Under the pieces are notes generated by a model, which worked only from the letters and a program-made list of their open reading frames with translations, did no database searches and had not been told where the DNA came from. This document shows, piece after piece, positions 1-10,440 of a DNA stretch of 64,000 bases (within the stretch, counting starts at the first letter, position 1; each line of letters begins with the position of its first letter). The position numbers were made by a program, and so were the translations under genes. The stretch comes from Paraburkholderia haematera (GTDB lineage: Bacteria > Pseudomonadota > Gammaproteobacteria > Burkholderiales > Burkholderiaceae): the NCBI RefSeq assembly GCF_905220975.1, contig NZ_CAJNBK010000001.1, positions 186,001 to 250,000 on the forward strand. The letters run 5' to 3'.

Positions 1-819
1 ATTGCCGATCACCGGCAGCAAGCCGACGATAAACGTCACCAGCACCAGCGTTTTGGAGAGTGGCAGCGTGTCGTGAAAGATCGGCAGGATTACCAGCAGG
101 AAGATGCCGGTGAAGAACGCGTTGATCGCGGAAATCTTGACCTGAGCGAATACGATGCGGCGGAAGGCGTCGGCGAAACGGGTCACGCGCGTGACGAACG
201 CCGTGGACAGCGGCAGCCGTTGCATATGCTTCTGTGCCCCGACCGCGATGATCGCGCCGATGATCATGCCGATCAGGATATGCGTGAAGCCGCGTGCGGC
301 GCTCTTGCCGCTTTGCTGCAACATGTTCGCGTGCGTCTGCATCAACTCGGCTGCCTTCGTCTTCATCTGCTCGGTATCGACTGGCAGAGTGTTGGCGATA
401 AATTGCGGAATCCGGCCGCGCGCCTGGTCGATCAACTGCATCGCCTGGTCGAGCAGCATCTGGACGCTCGGCACGTCGTTTTCAAAATGCTCGATAATGC
501 CAAGCGTGAGGCCTGTCAGCGCACCCACAATGACGGTCGACAGGATAACCACCGCGAGCCAGCGCGCGCGCTGGCTCGACATGTGCCGTTCGATGCGCGG
601 CGCGATGGTGTGCACGAGTTGAAACACCAGCAGCCCGGCCAGCAAGGCGCCGAGCAGCTTCAGTTCGATGACCGCCCACATGCCGATCAGCATCAGCACG
701 TAACTGCCGATTTCGACCGCCGATAGCTTCGGCAGGCTCATGTCGCTCGTCAGCCTGACCGGGCGTGGGCGTAGGTCCTGCACTTGCCCGTCGTCGCTCG
801 CCTGATTCCGCTTGGCCAT
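1..819 (-). CDS. AI-2E family (PerM-type) permease, C-terminus cut by window edge
   Basis: Reading the minus strand from an ATG at 817-819 gives an open frame of 273 codons running off the left edge without a stop. It starts MAKRNQASDD. After a charged N-terminus of about 35 residues come paired hydrophobic helices (GSYVLMLIGMWAVIELKLLG, then ARWLAVVILSTVIVGALTG), a long amphipathic soluble stretch rich in Gln and Ala, and more helices (HILIGMIIGAIIAVGA; ending LVTFIVGLLPVIGN). This layout, with a large central soluble loop and a late GLLPVIGN-type motif, is that of the AI-2E/PerM exporter-like family of inner-membrane proteins, whose substrates are mostly unproven. It lies 34 bp downstream of uvrA in the same direction and may be co-transcribed. 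The family call is fairly sure, the substrate is unknown. Confidence 0.85.
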   Translation of the reverse strand, partial: MAKRNQASDDGQVQDLRPRPVRLTSDMSLPKLSAVEIGSYVLMLIGMWAVIELKLLGALLAGLLVFQLVHTIAPRIERHMSSQRARWLAVVILSTVIVGALTGLTLGIIEHFENDVPSVQMLLDQAMQLIDQARGRIPQFIANTLPVDTEQMKTKAAELMQTHANMLQQSGKSAARGFTHILIGMIIGAIIAVGAQKHMQRLPLSTAFVTRVTRFADAFRRIVFAQVKISAINAFFTGIFLLVILPIFHDTLPLSKTLVLVTFIVGLLPVIGN

Positions 820-853
820 GGCTTATTCCGTCTCCAACCCGTGTTGTACAGCG

Positions 854-3727
<2,874 letters not shown>

Positions 3728-4010
3728 GCGTTATTCCAAGACTTGGCCCATGACCTGGCGGAAAGAGGAAGAGGCTAAACCTGCTACTATAACGACTTTT
3801 CAAGACCGCCGTTACGGCTTCCTGACAGCCCGAAGAAGGCACAAGGCAAGCTGTAAGGCAGCGGCCGAACGCTGCGGGAAAGAGGTTTAACTGGGGCCAT
3901 CTTCCGCGAGTACAAGGCGCCGCGAGACGCCAGACGAGCGTGTAGCAAGGCTGCCGGCTCGAATGGCTCGCCGCTTGCCTGCCGCCCCGCTCATTCAAAG
4001 AACGCTCCCG
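3728..4010. other. Divergent promoter region uvrA / MFS transporter
   Basis: 283 bp between the divergent starts. A TACTATAAC stretch at about 3784-3792 could act as a -10 box, but I see no convincing -35 partner. No SOS box of the E. coli type and no palindromic operator were found by eye. An in-frame extension of the MFS gene reaches back to 3963 but lacks a sensible ribosome site. Confidence 0.4.
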
Positions 4011-5198
4011 ATGTCCAATCCGTCCGCTACATCCTCACGCATGAGCGCGCCTGAAATGCGCGCGACCGTGTCGCTCGCCGCCATCTTCGCGCTGCGCATG
4101 CTCGGTCTCTTCATGATCATGCCGGTGTTCTCGATCTACGCGAAGACCATCCCGGGCGGCGACAACGTGCTGCTGGTGGGTATCGCGCTCGGCGCGTACG
4201 GCGTGACGCAGTCGATGCTGTACATCTTCTACGGCTGGATTTCCGACAAAATCGGCCGCAAACCGGTCATTGCGACCGGTCTCCTGATCTTCGCGCTCGG
4301 CAGCTTCGTCGCGGCGGGCGCGCACGACATGACGTGGATCATCGTCGGCCGGGTGATTCAGGGCATGGGCGCGGTGTCGTCCGCGGTGATCGCGTTTATC
4401 GCCGACCTCACCTCCGAGGAGCATCGCACCAAGGCGATGGCGATGGTCGGCGGCAGCATCGGCATTTCGTTCGCGGTGGCGATCGTCGGTGCGCCGATTG
4501 TGTTCCAGTGGGTCGGCATGAGCGGCTTGTTCACGCTGGTCGGCATTTTCTCGATTCTGGCGGTCGGCCTCGTGCTGTGGGTCGTGCCCGATGCGCCCAA
4601 GCCCGTGCATGTGCGCGCGCCGTTCGCCGAGGTGCTGCATAACGTCGAACTGCTGCGCCTGAACTTTGGCGTGCTCGTGCTGCATGCCACGCAAACCGCA
4701 TTGTTCCTCGTCGTGCCGCGCATTCTCGAAGCGGGCGGCCTGCCGGTCGCGTCGCACTGGAAGGTGTATTTGCCGGTGATGGGCCTCTCGTTCGTGATGA
4801 TGGTCCCGGCGATCATTGCCGCGGAAAAACGCGGGAAAATGAAAATCGTGCTGCTGTCGGCGATCGGTCTTATCCTGATCGGACAGTTGTTGTTGGGCGT
4901 CGCACCGCATACGATTCTGAGTGTGGCGGCGATCCTTTTTGTCTACTTTCTCGGCTTCAATATTCTTGAAGCGTCGCAGCCTTCGCTGGTGTCGAAACTG
5001 GCGCCGGGAACCCGTAAGGGCGCGGCAGCCGGCGTGTACAACACCACCCAGTCGATCGGTCTTGCGCTGGGCGGCGTGGTCGGCGGCTTGCTGCTGAAAG
5101 CGGACGGTCAGAGCGCCGTTTTCTTTACTTGTTCGGGGCTTGTTTTGTGCTGGCTTATAATCGCCGCACAGATGAAACAGCCGCCGCGCAAGGCGTAA
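4011..5198 (+). CDS. MFS transporter, YajR-like
   Basis: 395 aa from the ATG at 4011 (MSNPSATSSRMSAPEM); a longer in-frame version from 3963 exists but the extra residues look unlike coding. Roughly twelve hydrophobic helices are visible. The motif-A-like loop after helix 2 reads YGWISDKIGRKPVI, the signature of major facilitator proteins. The early part (ALRMLGLFMIMPVFSIYAKTIPGG) resembles E. coli YajR, but the C-terminal ferredoxin-like YAM domain of YajR is absent because the protein ends soon after helix 12 (MKQPPRKA). It probably exports small molecules by proton antiport; the substrate cannot be told. The gene ends 123 bp before ssb, same strand. Confidence 0.9.
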   Translation: MSNPSATSSRMSAPEMRATVSLAAIFALRMLGLFMIMPVFSIYAKTIPGGDNVLLVGIALGAYGVTQSMLYIFYGWISDKIGRKPVIATGLLIFALGSFVAAGAHDMTWIIVGRVIQGMGAVSSAVIAFIADLTSEEHRTKAMAMVGGSIGISFAVAIVGAPIVFQWVGMSGLFTLVGIFSILAVGLVLWVVPDAPKPVHVRAPFAEVLHNVELLRLNFGVLVLHATQTALFLVVPRILEAGGLPVASHWKVYLPVMGLSFVMMVPAIIAAEKRGKMKIVLLSAIGLILIGQLLLGVAPHTILSVAAILFVYFLGFNILEASQPSLVSKLAPGTRKGAAAGVYNTTQSIGLALGGVVGGLLLKADGQSAVFFTCSGLVLCWLIIAAQMKQPPRKA

Positions 5199-5321
5199 AA
5201 AGGCTCACTCAGAACTCACCTGGCGGCGGGCTGAGGCGCAGTTCCGGTCTCCGGCCCGCTGGCTTGAGACGCGAATCGTGCATTGCCGCGCCGCCCGCAA
5301 CGGAATCAACAGGAGAAACTC

Positions 5322-5867
5322 ATGGCATCCGTGAACAAGGTCATTCTCGTCGGCAATCTCGGAGCCGATCCGGAAGTCCGTTATCTTCCGAGCGGCGACG
5401 CAGTGGCGAACATCCGCCTTGCTACGACGGACCGGTACAAGGACAAGGCGTCCGGCGAAATGAAGGAAGCAACCGAATGGCACCGCGTGTCGTTCTTCGG
5501 CCGGCTTGCAGAAATCGTGTCCGAGTATCTGAAGAAAGGCTCGTCGGTGTACCTGGAAGGGCGCATCCGTACCCGCAAGTGGCAGGCTCAGGACGGCACC
5601 GACCGTTACTCGACCGAAATCGTCGCCGAGCAGATGCAAATGCTGGGTGGCCGTGGCGGCTCGATGGGCGGCGGTGGCGACGAAGGCGGTTACAGCCGCG
5701 GTGAGCCGTCGGAGCGTAGCGGCGGCGGCGGTGGCGGTGGTGGCGGCCGTGCGGTTTCGGGCGGCGGCGCTTCGCGTGGCGGCAGCGGTGGCGGCGGCGG
5801 TTCGAGCCGTCCGAGCGCGCCGGCCGGCGGCGGCTTTGATGAGATGGACGACGATATTCCGTTCTGA
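5322..5867 (+). CDS. ssb: Single-stranded DNA-binding protein
   Basis: 181 aa starting at ATG 5322, which has AGGAGA at 5311-5316 just upstream; an upstream in-frame extension to 5283 is not credible. The N-terminal OB fold ([20 protein letters not shown], then [22 protein letters not shown]) fills about residues 1-110. It is followed by a flexible linker very rich in glycine (runs of eight or more Gly near residue 140) and the acidic tip DDDIPF, which in the family recruits replication and repair partners. It protects single-stranded DNA in replication, recombination and repair. The placement near uvrA is common among Burkholderiaceae as far as I recall. A terminator-like hairpin follows at 5947-5979. 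Confidence 0.98.
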   Translation: MASVNKVILVGNLGADPEVRYLPSGDAVANIRLATTDRYKDKASGEMKEATEWHRVSFFGRLAEIVSEYLKKGSSVYLEGRIRTRKWQAQDGTDRYSTEIVAEQMQMLGGRGGSMGGGGDEGGYSRGEPSERSGGGGGGGGGRAVSGGGASRGGSGGGGGSSRPSAPAGGGFDEMDDDIPF

Positions 5868-5946
5868 GGGTCGAGTGAGCAGAAGTCCGCAAGTTCCAGC
5901 GGGCGGATTCTGACGCAGGAGACTGATTCAGAATGATTTTCCGGGC

Positions 5947-5979
5947 GAGGGCGAGACGCAAGTTTCCTCTCGCCTTCTC
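5947..5979 (+). terminator. Hairpin downstream of ssb
   Basis: GGCGAGA at 5950-5956 pairs with TCTCGCC at 5968-5974 and the stem extends by three pairs including one G-U. The tail is TTCTCATTTCT, only modestly T-rich, so this is a weak intrinsic terminator. Confidence 0.5.
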
Positions 5980-6670
5980 ATTTCTATAGGCGCACGAACG
6001 CCCCGTCGAAACAAAACAGTTTCATTCGGTGACTCGCGCTGTCGGCACCGCGCCGGCATGCCCATCGTCGTTTTCCTCGGTTGTCCCTGTCAGTGTCCGT
6101 CCGCGTTCGCGATTCATCCCGCACACGCATCCCTGGGCGCTTTTTGAGGCGCTCATATTCCTGCCCGTATCAGCCACATGTCGTGGCGCTTCGCGCCCAA
6201 TGAGGCGCGGCTGCGATTCCGAATCTTGCATCCTCGCCCACCCTGAAAAAGCGCCTATCGGGGCTAATCATCACGGGACAGACAGAAAAATCTTTCTTTG
6301 TACCAAGACGAGTGCAGTCTCGCTATCTGCCGATAAGCGTCACGCCCGAATCCGCCTGATCAAGCGTACGGCGCCACCTAAAACTTCTCTACCCAAGGCC
6401 GCAGTTCGACCTCCCATGTCCACGCACTGCGGTGCTGACGATGAATATGGAGATACTCCTGTGCTATCGCATCGGAACGAAATCTTTGAGCAGACCGGCA
6501 ACATGGTGGCGGTCAATGACGTTACCGGCACGCGTCACGCTAACGCGCTCACTGGGTTATTTCACTGTCGTTCATGAGCGTGTCGATGAGTGGGCACGAC
6601 ACCTTGCCTTTCGACGTTGACCTCCGCCGCTTCAGCCGACTGCCCGATGGTCATTTCCTGCATGGTGCAC
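5980..6670. other. Gene-poor stretch between ssb and the mer module
   Basis: About 690 bp without a convincing gene. A 182-codon open frame at 6029-6577 exists on the plus strand, but its composition (many Arg, Pro, Ser, His) and lack of a ribosome site suggest chance. No MerR-like helix-turn-helix gene is found on either strand here, although the promoter at 6671 calls for one. Confidence 0.5.
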
Positions 6671-6701
6671 TTGACTCCGTACCTAGGTACGCACCTAGAC
6701 T
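6671..6701 (+). promoter_or_regulatory. MerR-type promoter/operator of the mer module
   Basis: TTGACT at 6671-6676 and TAGACT at 6696-6701 are separated by exactly 19 bp, the over-long spacer that is the hallmark of MerR-family activated promoters. The spacer carries the dyad CCGTAC/GTACG (CCGTACCTAGGTACG at 6677-6691). From memory this is nearly identical to the Tn21/Tn501 PmerT operator (TTGACTCCGTAC...GTACGGAAG). merT begins 30 bp downstream with AGGAAG as ribosome site. The regulator must be encoded elsewhere. Confidence 0.88.
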
Positions 6702-6730
6702 AGACTCAACCAGTCCGAAAAGGAAGTGCC

Positions 6731-7081
6731 ATGCGACCTCGTTGGGCCACCACGGGCTCCCTGCTCGCGGGAGCTACTGCCGCATTTGGGGCGTCCGCAT
6801 GCTGCGCGGGTCCCTTGCTCCTTGTCGTGCTGGGAGTCGGGGGCACCTGGGGCTCGCGCCTGACCGCATTGCATCCGTTGCAACCCCTATTTGTCGCCCT
6901 ATCCATCGCCTTTTTCGCGGTCGCTTTCCGCAGGCTCTACGCCAGGTCGGAAGAATGTGCGGTGGGCCAAGCCTGCGCGGTGCCTTCGGTGCGAAATCGT
7001 CAACGCGTCATTTTCTGGGTCGTGGTGCCGGCCGCGCTCGCACTGATGTCGTTCCCCCTGTATGCGCCGCTCTTCTATTGA
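6731..7081 (+). CDS. merT: Mercuric ion transport protein MerT
   Basis: 116 aa. MerT is the inner-membrane protein that takes Hg(II) from periplasmic MerP and passes it to the cytoplasm. Three hydrophobic segments are visible (about 8-40, 50-66 and 94-112). The paired cysteines ACCAGP sit at residues 24-25 in the first helix and a second pair ECAVGQAC lies in the loop between helices 2 and 3 near 75-81, as in the family. Ribosome site AGGAAG precedes the ATG at 6731. It is followed 9 bp later by merP. In a full mer operon merA (reductase) would follow; here none does, so the cell would import but not reduce mercury unless merA is elsewhere. Confidence 0.93.
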   Translation: MRPRWATTGSLLAGATAAFGASACCAGPLLLVVLGVGGTWGSRLTALHPLQPLFVALSIAFFAVAFRRLYARSEECAVGQACAVPSVRNRQRVIFWVVVPAALALMSFPLYAPLFY

Positions 7082-7090
7082 GTACCTGCC

Positions 7091-7378
7091 ATGAAGAAAC
7101 TGATTGCTGTGCTTGTCGCGACTGCGCTGACCGCATCCACGGCTCTCGCCGAGGGGCTTCGCACGGCCACCCTTGACGTCACGAACATGGATTGCGCTGT
7201 GTGCCCGATTACCGTTCGCAAAGCACTTGAGAAAGTGCCCGGGGTGACATCGGCAAAAGTCGATTTCGCAAGCAAACGCGCGGAGGTCGTATTTGACCCG
7301 AAGAAGGCTTCGGTCGACGCGTTGACGAACGCGACGACTGATGCGGGCTATCCGTCTCACGTAAAGCAGGTGCAATGA
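7091..7378 (+). CDS. merP: Periplasmic mercury-binding protein MerP
   Basis: 95 aa with a clear Sec signal peptide (MKKLIAVLVATALTASTALA, cleavage near residue 20) followed by a heavy-metal-associated domain. The metal motif reads NMDCAVCP (family consensus GMTCxxC) with the two cysteines at about 36 and 39. MerP scavenges Hg(II) in the periplasm and hands it to MerT. The stop overlaps the next start (ATGA at 7375-7378), which indicates translational coupling to the small cysteine-rich protein. Confidence 0.95.
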   Translation: MKKLIAVLVATALTASTALAEGLRTATLDVTNMDCAVCPITVRKALEKVPGVTSAKVDFASKRAEVVFDPKKASVDALTNATTDAGYPSHVKQVQ

Positions 7379-7593
7379 TGACTGCGGTCGTGCTGGATTC
7401 GTGCATCACGTGCCCGGCGTGCGGGCACAGGAAAGTAGAGACGATGCCCACCGACGCCTGTGTGTGGTTTTACGAATGCGAGCATTGCAAGACAGTATTC
7501 AGACCGAAATCCGGCGATTGCTGCGTGTACTGCTCGTACGGCACCAGCAAGTGCCCACCGATGCAGCAGTCCGGCTCGTGCTGCGCTGGTTAA
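7375..7593 (+). CDS. GDCCVxC-type small cysteine-rich protein of mer operons
   Basis: 72 aa. It starts in an ATGA overlap with merP; a second ATG three bases later could also serve. There are eleven cysteines: an N-terminal CITCPACG, then CEHCK, then GDCCVYCSYGTSKCP and a terminal CC. The GDCCVxC motif is the signature of a small family found next to mercury transport genes; some members in other bacteria are reported as selenoproteins, whereas here I see only cysteine codons and no in-frame TGA before the stop. A role in binding or relaying thiophilic metal is an inference from the cysteine content and operon position. It is soluble, with no signal peptide or membrane segment. Confidence 0.85.
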   Translation: MMTAVVLDSCITCPACGHRKVETMPTDACVWFYECEHCKTVFRPKSGDCCVYCSYGTSKCPPMQQSGSCCAG

Positions 7594-7759
7594 ACCCGAT
7601 GCGTCGTAGCCTATCTTCATGGCCCGAACAGAATCAGCGCGCCCTTCCGAAAGCTGGCGCTCCGACAGGTAGCAACCCCGCGCGACGGGCAGTTTGAACA
7701 ATCACGAAACGCCAGTACCTCATTTACCGTAACCAAACGGGACAGCACGAGAGAAAATC

Positions 7760-8386
7760 GTGAAATCGGAAGCTCACTGGGAAACGGTTTATCAAACGAA
7801 GCAGCCGACCGAGGTCAGCTGGTATCGACCCCACCTGGAGTTGTCACTTCAACTCATCGAAGAAGCTGCCCCCAATCGTGACGCCCGCGTCATCGATGTC
7901 GGCGGCGGCGAGTCTACGTTGGTCGATGACCTGTTGGCGCACGGTTATCAAAAACCGTCAGTTCTTGATATTTCCTCGACGGCGTTGTCCGTGGCAAGAG
8001 AGCGTCTTGGAAGCAAATCGGCAGACGTAGACTGGTTGTGTCGTGATGTGACGACGTTTCCTTTCGTACAGCACGAATATGACGTGTGGCACGACAGAGC
8101 TGTCTTTCATTTCCTGACTGATGCCAATGAGCGTGCGAGGTACGTGCGCCAGGTCGCGAACGCCGTTAGGCCCGGCGGCCACGTCATCGTTGCAACCTTT
8201 GGTCCTGACGGCCCAACCAGGTGCAGTGGTCTCGAAGTTGTCCGCTATGACCCCGATGCTCTACACGATGAATTCGGCGCCCGCTTTGAACTCGTGAAAC
8301 ATCTAACGGAGATTCATCAGACGCCGGCGGGTTCAATTCAACAGTTTACGTACTGCTACTGCGTGAGCTCAAGCGGGCCTGAGTAG
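7760..8386 (+). CDS. Class I SAM-dependent methyltransferase
   Basis: 208 aa starting at a GTG (7760), preceded by GAGAGA. The SAM-binding glycine loop reads VIDVGGGES (about residues 45-53), followed by LDISSTALSVAR (motif II acidic residue) and WLCRDVTTF, with WHDRAVFHFL as the post-II region. This is a Rossmann-fold methyltransferase; the substrate is unknown. It lies 166 bp after the mer module on the same strand, and similar small methyltransferases occur near metal and metalloid resistance genes, but a metal substrate is only a guess. The GTG start and lower GC third positions suggest the same accessory origin as the mer genes. Confidence 0.85.
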   Translation: MKSEAHWETVYQTKQPTEVSWYRPHLELSLQLIEEAAPNRDARVIDVGGGESTLVDDLLAHGYQKPSVLDISSTALSVARERLGSKSADVDWLCRDVTTFPFVQHEYDVWHDRAVFHFLTDANERARYVRQVANAVRPGGHVIVATFGPDGPTRCSGLEVVRYDPDALHDEFGARFELVKHLTEIHQTPAGSIQQFTYCYCVSSSGPE

Positions 8387-8400
8387 CGCGCGAAGCGCGC
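8386..8400 (+). repeat. Short GC hairpin after the methyltransferase stop
   Basis: GCGCGC at 8386-8391 and 8395-8400 flank GAA. It directly abuts the stop codon but has no T tract, so any terminator role would need Rho. Confidence 0.3.
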
Positions 8401-8668
8401 GGCGCAGGCGCCGTTATCCCAAACAATCGAAGCCTCTCCTTGTGGTACCGACGGTTGCGAGTCGCCGTGATCCAGCGTGCTCGCCAACAATGACCCTCTG
8501 ATGAAGCTCAGGGCGGAGGAAGTTACGCTATCGGCGCACGTGTGCGAAGCTGTTTCTCGTTGGACGTTCCAATATGTCCCGCATTCGAACATGGGCGGTT
8601 ATAGTTAAGCCAGCGGCGCCCGAGGGCGAGCTTTCTGTTCAGGACCGACAGATTTGACGGGGGGAAAT

Positions 8669-9007
8669 ATGACTACTGATTCTGGTTTGGCTTACGACCC
8701 GCAGGGACCGATGCCTGGGTCGTTGGTGACGCTGCTCGAATATCTCGAACTCTCGCTCGATGAGGGGGAGTGCGTCGTCATGATGCGCCACGGTACAGAC
8801 GTCTGTGCTGTCTACATCGGCAACCCGGCGGACGAGGACAACGAGCTGACGGGTCATGGAACCATTGCGGCGGGCGTGGCTGACGAGATACTCGAGCTGA
8901 CGCAGGCTGGTATAAACCGGATAACGGTCGGCGACCAGACCTACCGGTTTGTCCGAAGCTTCACGCACATCGCCGACGTTGGAGCAGTGATATTTACTCC
9001 GACGTAG
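8669..9007 (+). CDS. Hypothetical protein, 112 aa
   Basis: Starts at ATG 8669, preceded by GGGGGGA (8659-8665); an in-frame ATG at 8654 is further from any ribosome site. The product (MTTDSGLAYDPQGPMPG...) is acidic and soluble with no signal peptide, no membrane segment and no motif I recognise. Secondary structure would be mixed: two helices (VTLLEYLELSL, VADEILELTQAGI) and beta-like stretches (CVVMMRHGTDVCAVYIG, VGAVIFTP). Neighbours are the methyltransferase (same strand, 282 bp upstream) and a convergent truncated histidine kinase. Base composition looks coding. I cannot assign a function. Confidence 0.65.
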   Translation: MTTDSGLAYDPQGPMPGSLVTLLEYLELSLDEGECVVMMRHGTDVCAVYIGNPADEDNELTGHGTIAAGVADEILELTQAGINRITVGDQTYRFVRSFTHIADVGAVIFTPT

Positions 9008-9043
9008 GGCTGCAGAGGTCTTGGCCAATATGCTCACACGGCC

Positions 9044-10159
9044 CTACGGGCACAACACGACATCCGCGAGGTCGTCCAGCGACAGTGGTTTGGTAAGATA
9101 AAAGTCGAATACCCGTTCGTCCGTCTGAAGTCTGCTGGCGTCATGGGTATAGCCCGTCACAGCCACCAGCTTCGTCAGGGAACACTGCGCGCGTTGCCTG
9201 AGGAGTCGCGCCAGCTCAAGGCCATTCATGCCGGGCATGCTGATATCAATCAGGGCAACATCGGGAGTGAACGACTCCACTATCGATAGCGCTTCAGGCC
9301 CGCTCTGCGCTCGTCTCACTTCGTGGCCTTCCAGTTCCAGCAAAGTGCCCAGTGCTTCCGTGGTGTCGGCGTTGTCGTCCACCAGAAGGATGCGAACCGG
9401 TGCCACCCTGAGCATCGTGGCCACGGCGGGCTCTTTCGTACCCTCGCAGACAATCGGCAATCGCACGGTAACTTCCGTACCCTGACCTTCGCCTGCGCTC
9501 GCGATGGTGACGGTGCCGTTGTGTGCGCCCACCAGATTCTTCACGACTGCCAGTCCGATTCCAAGCCCCCCTTCCGCGCGCTTTCGTGCTGAAGGTGACT
9601 GGGCGAACATATCAAAGACGTGGGGCAGCATGGAAGCTGAAATGCCCGTGCCGTTGTCCGTCACCGTGATGACAGCGCTGCGAGGCGAAGCGTTGTGCAT
9701 CGACTCAATGCTGACATCCGGTGCTTCGACCACCAGGGCGATGTCGCCGTCGGGCGGCGTGTATTTGAAAGCGTTCGACAATAGATTCGCCACGACCTGA
9801 GTGAGGCGGGCGGGGTCAGCATGAACGCGGACGGGATATGTCGGAACCGTGACGCGCAGTCGGTGCTGACCGTTGCTAAGGTCGGCCTTCACCGCAGCCA
9901 CCGCGTCGGCCACGATGTCCTGCAGCAACCCATACGATGGACGGACTGAAAGTTTGCCGTGCCTTATCCGCGACGCGTCGAGCAGGTCGCTGACCAGTCG
10001 CTTCAGTAGTCGCGTCTGCCGTGCCGCGATATCCAGCGCAGACAGGACGGCGGGGTGTCCGGTGGAGAGTTTCCGCGCTGCAGTCAGTGCGCTATCAATG
10101 GGCGCAATGGGATTGCGCAGTTCGTGGCCGAGCATTGCAATGAAGTCGTCCTTGCGCGC
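9044..10159 (-). pseudogene. Hybrid histidine kinase/response regulator, N-terminally truncated
   Basis: The readable protein begins inside the phosphoacceptor domain. Upstream of the first ATG (10135) the frame continues as ARKDDFIA directly joined to MLGHELRNPIAPI, the normal wording of a HisKA domain, and is then cut by a TAG at 10160-10162. So everything N-terminal of HisKA (sensor, PAS and so on) is missing. What remains is HisKA with its His, HATPase (NLLSNAFKYTPPDG; TDNGTGIS; GLGIGLAVVKNLV) and a receiver (LLVDDNADT, phospho-Asp in ALIDISMPGMNG, Lys in YLTKPLS). 363 aa from ATG 10135. Domains look intact, so it might still be expressed as a fragment, but I read it as a remnant left by a deletion or insertion at about 10160. 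Confidence 0.8.
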
Positions 10160-10440
10160 CTAATGCTTCGTTACCGATCAATTCAAGAGTGTGTGGATAA
10201 CTCCCCCTTCAAGCTCCCTCCGCACCCCCTGACGCCAGAGAGAGATACCGACAAAAAACGTAAACAACTGCTGCCCAAAGGCCAACTTTGTTTGCGAAAT
10301 TTTTGCGATGAATCCACAAGAGCAATGCAAGTATTGAATCCCTACCTAGTTGACACAGGATTGGTGAGCAGAACCGTTCGGACCTGTTGTAACCAGAAAC
10401 CGTAAACATCAACCCCGCCTTTATGCGGGGTTTTCCTTTA
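10160..10440. other. Non-coding stretch at the accessory/tad boundary
   Basis: About 280 bp, lower in GC than its surroundings, with no gene. It starts at the break point of the truncated kinase and ends with an intrinsic terminator. No integrase, tRNA or direct repeats marking an attachment site were recognised. Confidence 0.5.
10411..10437 (+). terminator. Intrinsic terminator
   Basis: AACCCCGC (10411-10418) pairs with GCGGGGTT (10425-10432), loop CTTTAT, followed by TTTCCTTT on the plus strand. No plus-strand gene of this locus lies upstream, so it may be a relic of a lost gene; read from the minus strand the T tract is poor. Confidence 0.7.

Noticed and set aside
3728..4010. Search for an SOS (LexA) box before uvrA
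   Set aside because: No CTGT-N8-ACAG or near match seen.
6029..6577. 182-codon open frame before the mer promoter, considered as a lost merR
   Set aside because: No helix-turn-helix, no cysteine pattern of MerR, no ribosome site.
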